The translations under genes were made by a program, and so were the position numbers. The notes under the pieces are model-generated. The model saw only the letters and a program-made list of their open reading frames with translations. It ran no database searches and was not told the DNA's origin. From Tachypleus tridentatus (lineage: Eukaryota > Arthropoda > Merostomata > Xiphosura > Limulidae), in NCBI RefSeq assembly GCF_004210375.1, contig NC_134832.1:155989592-156053591 (forward strand): a stretch of 64,000 nt of DNA, given 5' to 3'. Shown here one piece after another: positions 1 to 15,000 of this stretch. How positions within the stretch are numbered: position 1 is the first letter of the stretch; each line of letters opens with the position of its first letter.

Positions 1-3000
1 TGAACATTTTCTCTTTACTCTTCCTTCTGGTGGTTTACCGTTAATGTTGAACATTTTCTCTTTACTCTTTTCTGGTGGTTTTAATAACTTTTTCCTTTTA
101 CTCTTCCTTCTGGTAATTTACCGTTAATGTTGAACATTTTCTCTTTACTCTTCCTTCTGGTAATTTACCGTTAATGTTGAACATTTTCTCTTTAGTCTTC
201 CTTCTGGTGGTTTAATGTTGAACATTTAATGTTGAACATTTTCTCTTTACTCTTCCTTCTTCTGGTGGTTTACCGTTAATGTTGAACATTTTCTCTTTAC
301 TCTTCCTTCTGGTGGTTTACCGTTAATGTTGAACATTTTCTCTTTACTCTTCCTTCTGGTGGTTTACCGTTAATGTTGAACATTTTCTCTTTACTCTTCC
401 TTCTGGTGGTTTACCGTTAATGTTGAACATTTTCTCTTTACTCTTCCTTCTGGTGGTTTACCGTTAATGTTGAACATTTTCTCTTTACTCTTCCTTCTGG
501 TGGTTTACCGTTAATGTTGAACATTTTCTCTTTACTCTTCCTTCTGGTGGTTTACCGTTAATGTTGAACATTTTCTCTTTACTCTTCCTTCTGGTGGTTT
601 ACCGTTAATGTTGAACATTTTCTCTTTACTCTTCCTTCTGGTGGTTTACCGTTAATGTTGAACATTTTCTCTTTACTCTTCCTTCTGGTGGTTTACCGTT
701 AATGTTGAACATTTTCTCTTTACTCTTCCTTCTGGTGGTTTACCGTTAATGTTGAACATTTTCTCTTTACTCTTCCTTCTGGTGGTTTACCGTTAATGTT
801 GAACATTTTCTCTTTACTCTTCCTTCTGGTAATTTACCGTTAATGTTGAACATTTTCTCTTTACTCTTCCTTCTGGTTGAACATTTACCGTTAATGTTGA
901 ACATTTTCTCTTTACTCTTCCTTCTGGTGGTTTACCGTTAATGTTGAACATTTTCTCTTTACTCTTCCTTCTGGTGGTTTACCGTTAATGTTGAACATTT
1001 TCTCTTTACTCTTCCTTCTGGTGGTTTACCGTTAATGTTGAACATTTTCTCTTTACTCTTCCTTCTGGTGGTTTACCGTTAATGTTGAACATTTTCTCTT
1101 TACTCTTCCTTCTGGTGGTTTACCGTTAATGTTGAACATTTTCTCTTTACTCTTCCTTCTGGTGGTTTACCGTTAATGTTGAACATTTTCTCTTTACTCT
1201 TCCTTCTGGTGGTTTACCGTTAATGTTGAACATTTTCTCTTTACTCTTCCTTCTGGTGGTTTACCGTTAATGTTGAACATTTTCTCTTTACTCTTCCTTC
1301 TGGTGGTTTACCGTTAATGTTGAACATTTTCTCTTTACTCTTCCTTCTGGTGGTTTACCGTTAATGTTGAACATTTTCTCTTTACTCTTCCTTCTGGTGG
1401 TTTACCGTTAATGTTGAACATTTTCTCTTTACTCTTCCTTCTGGTTTTACCGTTAATGTTGAACATTTTCTCTTTACCGTTAATGTTGAACATTTTCTCT
1501 TTACTCTTCCTTCTGGTGGTTTACCGTTAATGTTGAACATTTTCTCTTTACTCTTCCTTCTGGTGGTTTACCGTTAATGTTGAACATTTTCTCTTTACTC
1601 TTCCTTCTGGTGGTTTACCGTTAATGTTGAACATTTTCTCTTTACTCTTCCTTCTGGTGGTTTACTTAATGTTGAACTTCCTTCCTTCTGGTGGTTTACC
1701 GTTAATGTTGAACATTTTCTCTTTACTCTTCCTTCTGGTGGTTTACCGTTAATGTTGAACATTTTCTCTTTACTCTTCCTTCTGGTGGTTTACCGTTAAT
1801 GTTGAACATTTTCTCTTTACTCTTCCTTCTGGTGGTTTACCGTTAATGTTGAACATTTTCTCTTTTCTGGTGGTTTACTCTTCTTTCTGGTGGTTTACCG
1901 TTAATGTTGAACATTTTCTCTTTACTCTTCCTTCTGGTGGTTTACCGTTAATGTTGAACATTTTCTCTTTACTCTTCCTTCTGGTGGTTTACCGTTAATG
2001 TTGAACATTTTCTCTTTACTCTTCCTTCTGGTGGTTTACCGTTAATGTTGAACATTTTCTCTTTACTCTTCCTTCTGGTGGTTTACCGTTAATGTTGAAC
2101 ATTTTCTCTTTACTCTTCCTTCTGGTGGTTTACCGTTAATGTTGAACATTTTCTCTTTACTCTTCCTTCTGGTAATTTACCGTTAATGTTGAACATTTTC
2201 TCTTTACTCTTCCTTCTGTTTTACCGTTAATGTTGAACATTTTCTCTTTACTCTTCCTTCTGGTGGTTTACCGTTAATGTTGAACATTTTCTCTTTACTC
2301 TTCCTTCTGGTGGTTTACCGTTAATGTTGAACATTTTCTCTTTACTCTTCCTTCTGGTGGTTTACCGTTAATGTTGAACATTTTCTCTTTACTCTTCCTT
2401 CTGGTGGTTTACCGTTAATGTTGAACATTTTCTCTTTACTCTTCCTTCTGGTGGTTTACCGTTAATGTTGAACATTTTCTCTTTACTCTTCCTTCTGGTG
2501 GTTTACCGTTAATGTTGAACATTTTCTCTTTACTCTTCCTTCTGGTGGTTTACCGTTAATGTTGAACATTTTCTCTTTACTCTTCCTTCTGGTGGTTTAC
2601 CGTTAATGTTGAACATTTTCTCTTTACTCTTCCTTCTGGTGGTTTACCGTTAATGTTGAACATTTTCTCTTTACTCTTCCTTCTGGTGGTTTACCGTTAA
2701 TGTTGAACATTTTCTTTTTACTCTTCCTTCTGGTAATTTACCGTTAATGTTGAACATTTTCTCTTTACTCTTCCTTCTGGTGGTTTACCGTTAATGTTGA
2801 ACATTTTCTCTTTACTCTTCCTTCTGGTGGTTTACCGTTAATGTTGAACATTTTCTCTTTACTCTTCCTTCTGGTGGTTTACCGTTAATGTTGAACATTT
2901 TCTCTTTACTCTTCCTTCTGGTGGTTTACCGTTAATGTTGAACATTTTCTCTTTACTCTTCCTTCTGGTGGTTTACCGTTAATGTTGAACATTTTCTCTT

Positions 3001-6000
3001 TACTCTTCCTTCTGGTGGTTTACCGTTAATGTTGAACATTTTCTCTTTACTCTTCCTTCTGGTGGTTTACCGTTAATGTTGAACATTTTCTCTTTTTCTC
3101 TCTTCCTTCTGGTGGTTTACCGTTAATGTTGAACATTTTCTCTTTACTCTTCCTTCTGGTGGTTTACCGTTAATGTTGAACATTTTCTCTTTACTCTTCC
3201 TTCTGGTGGTTTACCGTTAATGTTGAACATTTTCTCTTTCCTCTTCCTTCTGGTAATTTACCGTTAATGTTGAACATTTTCTCTTTACTCTTCCTTCTGG
3301 TGGTTTACCGTTAATGTTGAACATTTTCTCTTTACTCTTCCTTCTGGTGGTTTTACCGTTAATGTTGAACATTTTCTCTTTACTCTTCCTTCTGGTGGTT
3401 TACCGTTAATGTTGAACATTTTCTCTTTACTCTTCCTTCTGGTGGTTTACCGTTAATGTTGAACATTTTCTCTTTACTCTTCCTTCTGGTGGTTTACCGT
3501 TAATGTTGAACATTTTCTCTTTACTCTTCCTTCTGGTGGTTTACCGTTAATGTTGAACATTTTCTCTTTACTCTTCCTTCTGGTGGTTTACCGTTAATGT
3601 TGAACATTTTCTCTTTACTCTTCCTTCTGGTGGTTTACCGTTAATGTTGAACATTTTCTCTTTACTCTTCCTTCTGGTGGTTTACCGTTAATGTTGAACA
3701 TTTTCTCTTTACTCTTCCTTCTGGTGGTTTACCGTTAATGTTGAACATTTTCTCTTTACTCTTCCTTCTGGTGGTTTACCGTTAATGTTGAACATTTTCT
3801 CTTTACTCTTCCTTCTGGTGGTTTACCGTTAATGTTGAACATTTTCTCTTTACTCTTCCTTCTGGTAATTTACCGTTAATGTTGAACATTTTCTCTTTAC
3901 TCTTCCTTCTGGTAATTTACCGTTAATGTTGAACATTTTCTCTTTACTCTTCCTTCTGGTGGTTTACCGTTAATGTTGAACATTTTCTCTTTACTCTTCC
4001 TTCTGGTGGTTTACCGTTAATGTTGAACATTTTCTCTTTACTCTTCCTTCTGGTGGTTTACCGTTAATGTTGAACATTTTCTCTTTACTCTTCCTTCTGT
4101 TGAACATTTTCTCTTTACTCTTCCTTCTGGTGGTTTACCGTTAATGTTGAACATTTTCTCTTTACTCTTCCTTCTGGTGGTTTACCGTTAATGTTGAACA
4201 TTTTCTCTTTACTCTTCCTTCTGGTGGTTTACCGTTAATGTTGAACATTTTCTCTTTACTCTTCCTTCTGGTGGTTTACCGTTAATGTTGAACATTTTCT
4301 CTTTACTCTTCCTTCTGGTGGTTTACCGTTAATGTTGAACATTTTCTCTTTTCTCTTCCCGTTAATGTTGAACATTTTCTCTTTACTCTTCCTTCTGGTG
4401 GTTTACCGTTAATGTTGAACATTTTCTCTTTACTCTTCCTTCTGGTGGTTTACCGTTAATGTTGAACATTTTCTCTTTACTCTTCCTTCTGGTGGTTTAC
4501 CGTTAATGTTGAACATTTTCTCTTTACTCTTCCTTCTGGTGGTTTACCGTTAATGTTGAACATTTTCTCTTTACTCTTCCTTCTGGTGGTTTACCGTTAA
4601 TGTTGAACATTTTCTCTTTACTCTTCCTTCTGGTGGTTTACCGTTAATGTTGAACATTTTCTCTTTACTCTTCCTTCTGGTGGTTTACCGTTAATGTTGA
4701 ACATTTTCTCTTTACTCTTCCTTCTGGTGGTTTACCGTTAATGTTGAACATTTTCTCTTTACTCTTCCTTCTGGTGGTTTACCGTTAATGTTGAACATTT
4801 TCTCTTTACTCTTCCTTCTGGTGGTTTACCGTTAATGTTGAACATTTTCTCTTTACTCTTCCTTCTGGTGGTTTACCGTTAATGTTGAACATTTTCTCTT
4901 TACTCTTCCTTCTGGTGGTTTACCGTTAATGTTGAACATTTTCTCTTTACTCTTCCTTCTGGTAATTTACCGTTAATGTTGAACATTTTCTCTTTACTCT
5001 TCCTTCTGGTGGTTTACCGTTAATGTTGAACATTTTCTCTTTCTGGTGGTTTACCGTTAATGTTGAACTCTTCCTTCCTTCTGGTGGTTTACCGTTAATG
5101 TTGAACATTTTCTCTTTACTCTTCCTTCTGGTGGTTTACCGTTAATGTTGAACATTTTCTCTTTACTCTTCCTTCTGGTGGTTTACCGTTAATGTTGAAC
5201 ATTTTCTCTTTACTCTTCCTTCTGGTGGTTTACCGTTAATGTTGAACATTTTCTCTTTACTCTTCCTTCTGGTGGTTTACCGTTAATGTTGAACATTTTC
5301 TCTTTACTCTTCCTTCTGGTGGTTTACCGTTAATGTTGAACATTTTCTCTTTACTCTTCCTTCTGGTGGTTTACCGTTAATGTTGAACATTTTCTCTTTA
5401 CTCTTCCTTCTGGTGGTTTACCGTTAATGTTGAACATTTTCTCTTTACTCTTCCTTCTGGTGGTTTACCGTTAATGTTGAACATTTTCTCTTTACTCTTC
5501 CTTCTGGTGGTTTACCGTTAATGTTGAACATTTTCTCTTTACTCTTCCTTCTGGTGGTTTACCGTTAATGTTGAACATTTTTTTTTACACTTCCTTCTGG
5601 TGGTTTACCGTTAATGTTGAACATTTTCTCTTTACTCTTCCTTCTGGTGGTTTACCGTTAATGTTGAACATTTTCTCTTTACTCTTCCTTCTGGTGGTTT
5701 ACCGTTAATGTTGAACATTTTCTCTTTACTCTTCCTTCTGGTTTTACCGTTAATGTTGAACATTTTCTCTTTACTCTTCCTTCTGGTGGTTTACCGTTAA
5801 TGTTGAACATTTTCTCTTTACTCTTCCTTCTGGTGGTTTACCGTTAATGTTGAACATTTTCTCTTTACTCTTCCTTCTGGTGGTTTACCGTTAATGTTGA
5901 ACATTTTCTCTTTACTCTTCCTTCTGGTGGTTTACCGTTAATGTTGAACATTTTCTCTTTACTCTTCCTTCTGGTGGTTTACCGTTAATGTTGAACATTT

Positions 6001-9000
6001 TCTCTTTACTCTTCCTTCTGGTGGTTTACCGTTAATGTTGAACATTTTCTCTTTACTCTTCCTTCTGGTGGTTTACCGTTAATGTTGAACATTTTCTCTT
6101 TACTCTTCCTTCTGGTGGTTTACCGTTAATGTTGAACATTTTCTCTTTACTCTTCCTTCTGGTGGTTTACCGTTAATGTTGAACATTTTCTCTTTACTCT
6201 TCCTTCTGGTGGTTTACCGTTAATGTTGAACATTTTCTCTTTACTCTTCCTTCTGGTGGTTTACCGTTAATGTTGAACATTTTCTCTTTACTCTTCCTTC
6301 TGGTGGTTTACCGTTAATGTTGAACATTTTCTCTTTACTCTTCCTTCTGGTGGTTTACCGTTAATGTTGAACATTTTCTCTTTACTCTTCCTTCTGGTTA
6401 ATGTTGAACATTTACCGTTAATGTTGAACATTTTCTCTTTACTCTTCCTTCTGGTGGTTTACCGTTAATGTTGAACATTTTCTCTTTACTCTTCCTTCTG
6501 GTGGTTTACCGTTAATGTTGAACATTTTCTCTTTACTCTTCCTTCTGGTGGTTTACCGTTAATGTTGAACATTTTCTCTTTACTCTTCCTTCTGGTGGTT
6601 TACCGTTAATGTTGAACATTTTCTCTTTACTCTTCCTTCTGGTGGTTTACCGTTAATGTTGAACATTTTCTCTTTACTCTTCCTTCTGGTGGTTTACCGT
6701 TAATGTTGAACATTTTCTCTTTACTCTTCCTTCTGGTGGTTTACCGTTAATGTTGAACATTTTCTCTTTACTCTTCCTTCTGGTGGTTTACCGTTAATGT
6801 TGAACATTTTCTCTTTACTCTTCCTTCTGGTGGTTTACCGTTAATGTTGAACATTTTCTCTTTACTCTTCCTTCTGGTGGTTTACCGTTAATGTTGAACA
6901 TTTTCTCTTTACTCTTCCTTCTGGTGGTTTACCGTTAATGTTGAACATTTTCTCTTTACTCTTCCTTCTGGTAATTTACCGTTAATGTTGAACATTTTCT
7001 CTTTACTCTTCCTTTTGTAGTTTACCGTTAATGTTGAACATTTTCTCTTTACTCTTCCTTCTGGTGGTTTACCGTTAATGTTGAACATTTTCTCTTTACT
7101 CTTCCTTCTGGTGGTTTACCGTTAATGTTGAACATTTTCTCTTTACTCTTCCTTCTGGTGGTTTACCGTTAATGTTGAACATTTTCTCTTTACTCTTCCT
7201 TCTGGTGGTTTACCGTTAATGTTGAACATTTTCTCTTTACTCTTCCTTCTGGTGGTTTACCGTTAATGTTGAACATTTTCTCTTTACTCTTCCTTCTGGT
7301 GGTTTACCGTTAATGTTGAACATTTTCTCTTTACTCTTCCTTCTGGTGGTTTACCGTTAATGTTGAACATTTTCTCTTTACTCTTCCTTCTGGTGGTTTA
7401 CCGTTAATGTTGAACATTTTCTCTTTACTCTTCCTTCTGGTGGTTTACCGTTAATGTTGAACATTTTCTCTTTACTCTTTTCTGTTTTACCGTTAATGTT
7501 GAACATTTTCTTTTACTCTTCCTTCTGGTGGTTTACCGTTAATGTTGAACATTTTCTCTTTACTCTTCCTTCTGGTGGTTTACCGTTAATGTTGAACATT
7601 TTCTCTTTACTCTTCCTTCTGGTTTTACCGTTAATGTTGAACATTTTCTCTTTTTCTCTTCCTTCTTCTGTGGTTTACCGTTAATGTTGAACATTTTCTC
7701 TTTACTCTTCCTTCTGGTGGTTTACCGTTAATGTTGAACATTTTCTCTTTACTCTTCCTTCTGGTGGTTTACCGTTAATGTTGAACATTTTCTCTTTACT
7801 CTTCCTTCTGGTGGTTTACCGTTAATGTTGAACATTTTCTCTTTACTCTTCCTTCTGGTGGTTTACCGTTAATGTTGAACATTTTCTCTTTTTTCTTCCT
7901 TCTGGTGGTTTACCGTTAATGTTGAACATTTTCTCTTTACTCTTCCTTCTGGTGGTTTACCGTTAATGTTGAACATTTTCTCTTTACTCTTCCTTCTGGT
8001 GGTTTACCGTTAATGTTGAACATTTTCTCTTTACTCTTCCTTCTGGTGGTTTACCGTTAATGTTGAACATTTTCTCTTTACTCTTCCTTCTGGTGGTTTA
8101 CCGTTAATGTTGAACATTTTCTCTTTACTCTTCCTTCTGGTAATTTACCGTTAATGTTGAACATTTTCTCTTTACTCTTCCTTCTGGTGGTTTACCGTTA
8201 ATGTTGAACATTTTCTCTTTACTCTTCTTTCTTCTCTTCCTTCTGGTGGTTTACCGTTAATGTTGAACATTTTCTCTTTACTCTTCCTTCTGGTGGTTTA
8301 CCGTTAATGTTGAACATTTTCTCTTTACTCTTCCTTCTGGTGGTTTACCGTTAATGTTGAACATTTTCTCTTTACTCTTCCTTCTGGTGGTTTACCGTTA
8401 ATGTTGAACATTTTCTCTTTACTCTTCCTTCTGGTGGTTTACCGTTAATGTTGAACATTTTCTCTTTACTCTTCCTTCTGGTGGTTTACCGTTAATGTTG
8501 AACATTTTCTCTTTACTCTTCCTTCTGGTGGTTTACCGTTAATGTTGAACATTTTCTCTTTACTCTTCCTTCTGGTGGTTTACCGTTAATGTTGAACATT
8601 TTCTCTTTACTCTTCCTTCTGGTGGTTTACCGTTAATGTTGAACATTTTCTCTTTACTCTTCCTTCTGGTAATTTACCGTTAATGTTGAACATTTTCTCT
8701 TTACTTTCCTTCTGGTAATTTACCGTTAATGTTGAACATTTTCTCTTTACTCTTCTTTCTGGTGGTTTACCGTTAATGTTGAACATTTTCTCTTTACTCT
8801 TCCTTCTGGTGGTTTACCGTTAATGTTGAACATTTTCTCTTTACTCTTCCTTCTGGTGGTTTACCGTTAATGTTGAACATTTTCTCTTTACTCTTCCTTC
8901 TGTTGAACATTTACCGTTAATGTTGAACATTTTCTCTTTACTCTTCCTTCTGGTGGTTTACCGTTAATGTTGAACATTTTCTCTTTACTCTTCCTTCTGG

Positions 9001-12000
9001 TGGTTTACCGTTAATGTTGAACATTTTCTCTTTACTCTTCCTTCTGGTGGTTTACCGTTAATGTTGAACATTTTCTCTTTACTCTTCCTTCTGGTGGTTT
9101 ACCGTTAATGTTGAACATTTTCTCTTTACTCTTCCTTCTGGTGGTTTTACCGTTAATGTTGAACATTTTCTCTTTACTCTTCCTTCTGGTGGTTTACCGT
9201 TAATGTTGAACATTTTCTCTTTTCACTTAATCTGTTGTTTACCGTTAATGTTGAACATTTTCTCTTTACTCTTCCTTCTGGTGGTTTACCGTTAATGTTG
9301 AACATTTTCTCTTTACTCTTCCTTCTGGTGGTTTACCGTTAATGTTGAACATTTTCTCTTTACTCTGGTTGAACATTTACCGTTAATGTTGAACATTTTC
9401 TCTTTACTCTTCCTTCTGGTGGTTTACCGTTAATGTTGAACATTTTCTCTTTACTCTTCCTTCTGGTGGTTTACCGTTAATGTTGAACATTTTCTCTTTT
9501 TACCGTTAATGTTGAACTTTTCTCTTCCTTCTGGTGGTTTACCGTTTATGTTGAACATTTTCTCTTTACTCTTCCTTCTGGTGGTTTACCGTTAATGTTG
9601 AACATTTTCTCTTTACTCTTCCTTCTGGTGGTTTTACCGTTAATGTTGAACATTTTCTCTTTACTCTTCCTTCTGGTGGTTTGTTGAACATTTTCTCTTT
9701 ACTCTTCCTTCTGGTTTTACCGTTATGTTGAACATTTTCTCTTTACTCTTCCTTCTGGTGGTTTACCGTTAATGTTGAACATTTTCTCTTTACTCTTCCT
9801 TCTGGTGGTTTACCGTTAATGTTGAACATTTTCTCTTTACTCTTCCTTCTGGTGGTTTACCGTTAATGTTGAACATTTTCTCTTTACTCTTCCTTCTGGT
9901 GGTTTACCGTTAATGTTGAACATTTTCTCTTTACTCTTCCTTCTGGTGGTTTACCGTTAATGTTGAACATTTTCTCTTTACTCTTCCTTCTGGTGGTTTA
10001 CCGTTAATGTTGAACATTTTCTCTTTACTCTTCCTTCTGGTGGTTTACCGTTAATGTTGAACATTTTCTCTTTACTCTTCTCTTTCTGGTGGTTTACCGT
10101 TAATGTTGAACATTTTCTCTTTACTTCCTTCTGGTGGTTTACTTCCTTCTGGTGGTTTACCGTTAATGTTGAACATTTTCTCTTTACTCTTCCTTCTGGT
10201 GGTTTACCGTTAATGTTGAACATTTTCTCTTTACTCTTCCTTCTGGTGGTTTACCGTTAATGTTGAACATTTTCTTTTTACTCTTCCTTCTGGTAATTTA
10301 CCGTTAATGTTGAACATTTTCTCTTTACTCTTCCTTCTGGTGGTTTACCGTTAATGTTGAACATTTTCTTTACTTTACTCTTCCTTCTGGTGGTTTACCG
10401 TTAATGTTGAACATTTTCTCTTTACTCTTCCTTCTGGTGGTTTACCGTTAATGTTGAACATTTTCTCTTTACTCTTCCTTCTGGTGGTTTACCGTTAATG
10501 TTGAACATTTTCTCTTTACTCTTCCTTCTGGTGGTTTACCGTTAATGTTGAACATTTTCTCTTTACTCTTCCTTCTGGTGGTTTACCGTTAATGTTGAAC
10601 ATTTTCTCTTTACTCTTCCTTCTGGTGGTTTACCGTTAATGTTGAACATTTTCTCTTTACTCTTCCTTCTGGTGGTTTACCGTTAATGTTGAACATTTTC
10701 TCTTTACTCTTCCTTCTGGTGGTTTACCGTTAATGTTGAACATTTTCTCTTTACTCTTCCTTCTGGTGGTTTTACCGTTAATGTTGAACATTTTCTCTTT
10801 ACTCTTCCTTCTGGTGGTTTACCGTTAATGTTGAACATTTTCTCTTTACTCTTCCTTCTGGTGGTTTACCGTTAATGTTGAACATTTTCTCTTTACTCTT
10901 CCTTCTGGTGGTTTACCGTTAATGTTGAACATTTTCTCTTTACTCTTCCTTCTGGTGGTTTACCGTTAATGTTGAACATTTTTTTTTACACTTCCTTCTG
11001 GTGGTTTATCGTTAATGTTGAACATTTTCTCTTTACTCTTCCTTCTGGTGGTTTACCGTTAATGTTGAACATTTTCTCTTTACTCTTCCTTCTGGTGGTT
11101 TACCGTTAATGTTGAACATTTTCTCTTTACTCTTCCTTCTGGTGGTTTACCGTTAATGTTGAACATTTTCTCTTTACTCTTCCTTCTGGTGGTTTACCGT
11201 TAATGTTGAACATTTTCTCTTTACTCTTCCTTCTGGTGGTTTACCGTTAATGTTGAACATTTTCTCTTTACTCTTCCTTCTGGTGGTTTACCGTTAATGT
11301 TGAACATTTTCTCTTTACTCTTCCTTCTGGTGGTTTACCGTTAATGTTGAACATTTTCTCTTTACTCTTCCTTCTGGTGGTTTACCGTTAATGTTGAACA
11401 TTTTCTCTTTACTCTTCCTTCTGGTAATTTACCGTTAATGTTGAACATTTTCTCTTTACTCTTCCTTCTGGTAATTTACCGTTAATGTTGAACATTTTCT
11501 CTTTACTCTTCCTTCTGGTGGTTTACCGTTAATGTTGAACATTTTCTCTTTACTCTTCCTTCTGGTGGTTTACCGTTAATGTTGAACATTTTCTCTTTAC
11601 TCTTCCTTCTGGTGTTTACCGTTAATGTTGAACATTTTCTCTTTACTTCGTTTTACCGTTAATGTTGAACATTTTCTCTTTACTCTTCCTTCTGGTGGTT
11701 TACCGTTAATGTTGAACATTTTCTCTTTACTCTTCCTTCTGGTGGTTTACCGTTAATGTTGAACATTTTCTCTTTACTCTTCCTTCTGGTGGTTTACCGT
11801 TAATGTTGAACATTTTCTCTTTACTCTTCCTTCTGGTGGTTTACCGTTAATGTTGAACATTTTCTCTTTACTCTTCCTTCTGGTGGTTTACCGTTAATGT
11901 TGAACATTTTCTCTTTACTCTTCCTTCTGGTGGTTTACCGTTAATGTTGAACATTTTCTCTTTACTCTTCCTTTCTGGTGGTTTACCGTTAATGTTGAAC

Positions 12001-15000
12001 ATTTTCTCTTTACTCTTCCTTCTGGTGGTTTACCGTTAATGTTGAACATTTTCTCTTTACTCTTCCTTCTGGTGGTTTACCGTTAATGTTGAACATTTTC
12101 TCTTTACTCTTCCTTCTGGTGGTTTACCGTTAATGTTGAACATTTTCTCTTTACTCTTCCTTCTGGTGGTTTTACCGTTAATGTTGAACATTTTCTCTTT
12201 ACTCTTCCTTCTGGTGGTTTACCGTTAATGTTGAACATTTTCTCTTTACTCTTCCTTCTGGTGGTTTACCGTTAATGTTGAACATTTTCTCTTTACTCTT
12301 CCTTCTGTTGAACATTTACCGTTAATGTTGAACATTTTCTCTTTACTCTTCCTTCTGGTGGTTTACCGTTAATGTTGAACATTTTCTCTTTACTCTTCCT
12401 TCTGGTGGTTTACCGTTAATGTTGAACATTTTCTCTTTACTCTTCCTTCTGGTGGTTTACCGTTAATGTTGAACATTTTCTCTTTACTCTTCCTTCTGGT
12501 GGTTTACCGTTAATGTTGAACATTTTCTCTTTACTCTTCCTTCTGGTGGTTTACCGTTAATGTTGAACATTTTCTCTTTACTCTTCCTTCTGGTGGTTTA
12601 CCGTTAATGTTGAACATTTTCTCTTTACTCTTCCTTCTGGTGGTTTACCGTTAATGTTGAACATTTTCTCTTTACTCTTCCTTCTGGTGGTTTACCGTTA
12701 ATGTTGAACATTTTCTCTTTACTCTTCCTTCTGGTGGTTTACCGTTAATGTTGAACATTTTCTCTTTACTCTTCCTTCTGGTGGTTTACCGTTAATGTTG
12801 AACATTTTCTCTTTACTCTTCCTTCTGGTGGTTTACCGTTAATGTTGAACATTTTCTCTTTACTCTTCCTTCTGGTGGTTTACCGTTAATGTTGAACATT
12901 TTCTTCTTTTTACTCTTCTTTACTCTTCTTCTGGTGGTTTACCGTTAATGTTGAACATTTTCTCTTTACTCTTCCTTCTGGTGGTTTACCGTTAATGTTG
13001 AACATTTTCTCTTTACTCTTCCTTCTGGTGGTTTACCGTTAATGTTGAACATTTTCTCTTTACTCTTCCTTCTGGTTTTACCGTTAATGTTGAACATTTT
13101 CTCTTTACCGTTAATGTTGAACATTTTCTCTTTACTCTTCCTTCTGGTGGTTTACCGTTAATGTTGAACATTTTCTCTTTACTCTTCCTTCTGGTGGTTT
13201 ACCGTTAATGTTGAACATTTTCTCTTTACTCTTCCTTCTGGTGGTTTACCGTTAATGTTGAACATTTTCTCTTTACTCTTCCTTCTGGTGGTTTACCGTT
13301 AATGTTGAACATTTTCTCTTTACTCTTCCTTCTGGTGGTTTACCGTTAATGTTGAACATTTTCTCTTTACTCTTCCTTCTGGTGGTTTACCGTTAATGTT
13401 GAACATTTTCTCTTTACTCTTCCTTCTGGTGGTTTACCGTTAATGTTGAACATTTTCTCTTTACTCTTCCTTCTGGTGGTTTACCGTTAATGTTGAACAT
13501 TTTCTCTTTACTCTTCCTTCTGGTGGTTTACCGTTAATGTTGAACATTTTCTCTTTACTCTTCCTTTTTCTGGTAATTTACCGTTAATGTTGAACATTTT
13601 CTCTTTACTCTTCCTTCTGGTGGTTTACCGTTAATGTTGAACATTTTCTCTTTACTCTTCCTTCTGGTGGTTTACCGTTAATGTTGAACATTTTCTCTTT
13701 ACTCTTCCTTCTGGTGGTTTACCGTTAATGTTGAACATTTTCTCTTTATTCTCTTTTTCTGGTGGTTTACCGTTAATGTTGAACATTTTCTCTTTACTCT
13801 TCCTTCTGGTGGTTTACCGTTAATGTTGAACATTTTCTCTTTACTCTTCCTTCTGGTGGTTTACCGTTAATGTTGAACATTTTCTCTTTACTCTTCCTTC
13901 TGGTGGTTTACCGTTAATGTTGAACATTTTCTCTTTACTCTTCCTTCTGGTGGTTTACCGTTAATGTTGAACATTTTCTCTTTACTCTTCCTTCTGGTGG
14001 TTTACCGTTAATGTTGAACATTTTCTCTTTACTCTTCCTTCTGGTAATTTACCGTTAATGTTGAACATTTTCTCTTTACTCTTCCTTCTGGTAATTTACC
14101 GTTAATGTTGAACATTTTCTCTTTACTCTTCCTTCTGGTGGTTTACCGTTAATGTTGAACATTTTCTCTTTACTCTTCCTTCTGGTGGTTTACCGTTAAT
14201 GTTGAACATTTTCTCTTTATTCTTTCTTTCTGGTGGTTTACCGTTAATGTTGAACATTTTCTCTTTACTCTTCCTTCTGGTGGTTTACCGTTAATGTTGA
14301 ACATTTTCTCTTTACTCTTCCTTCTGGTGGTTTACCGTTAATGTTGAACATTTTCTCTTTACTCTTCCTTCTGGTGGTTTACCGTTAATGTTGAACATTT
14401 TCTCTTTACTCTTCCTTCTGGTAATTTACCGTTAATGTTGAACATTTTCTCTTTAGCTTCCTTCTGGTGGTTTACCGTTAATGTTGAACATTTTCTCTTT
14501 ATTCTCTTTTTCTGATGGTTTACCGTTAATGTTGAACATTTTCTCTTTACTCTTCCTTCTGGTAATTTACCGTTAATGTTGAACATTTTCTCTTTACTCT
14601 TCCTTCTGGTGGTTTACCGTTAATGTTGAACATTTTCTCTTTACTCTTCCTTCTGGTGGTTTACCGTTAATGTTGAACATTTTCTCTTTACTCTTCCTTC
14701 TGGTGGTTTACCGTTAATGTTGAACATTTTCTCTTTACTCTTCCTTCTGGTGGTTTACCGTTAATGTTGAACATTTTCTCTTTACTCTTCCTTCTGGTGG
14801 TTTACCGTTAATGTTGAACATTTTCTCTTTACTCTTCCTTCTGGTGGTTTACCGTTAATGTTGAACATTTTCTCTTTACTCTTCCTTCTGGTGGTTTACC
14901 GTTAATGTTGAACATTTTCTCTTTACTCTTCCTTCTGGTGGTTTACCGTTAATGTTGAACATTTTCTCTTTACTCTTCCTTCTGGTGGTTTACCGTTAAT

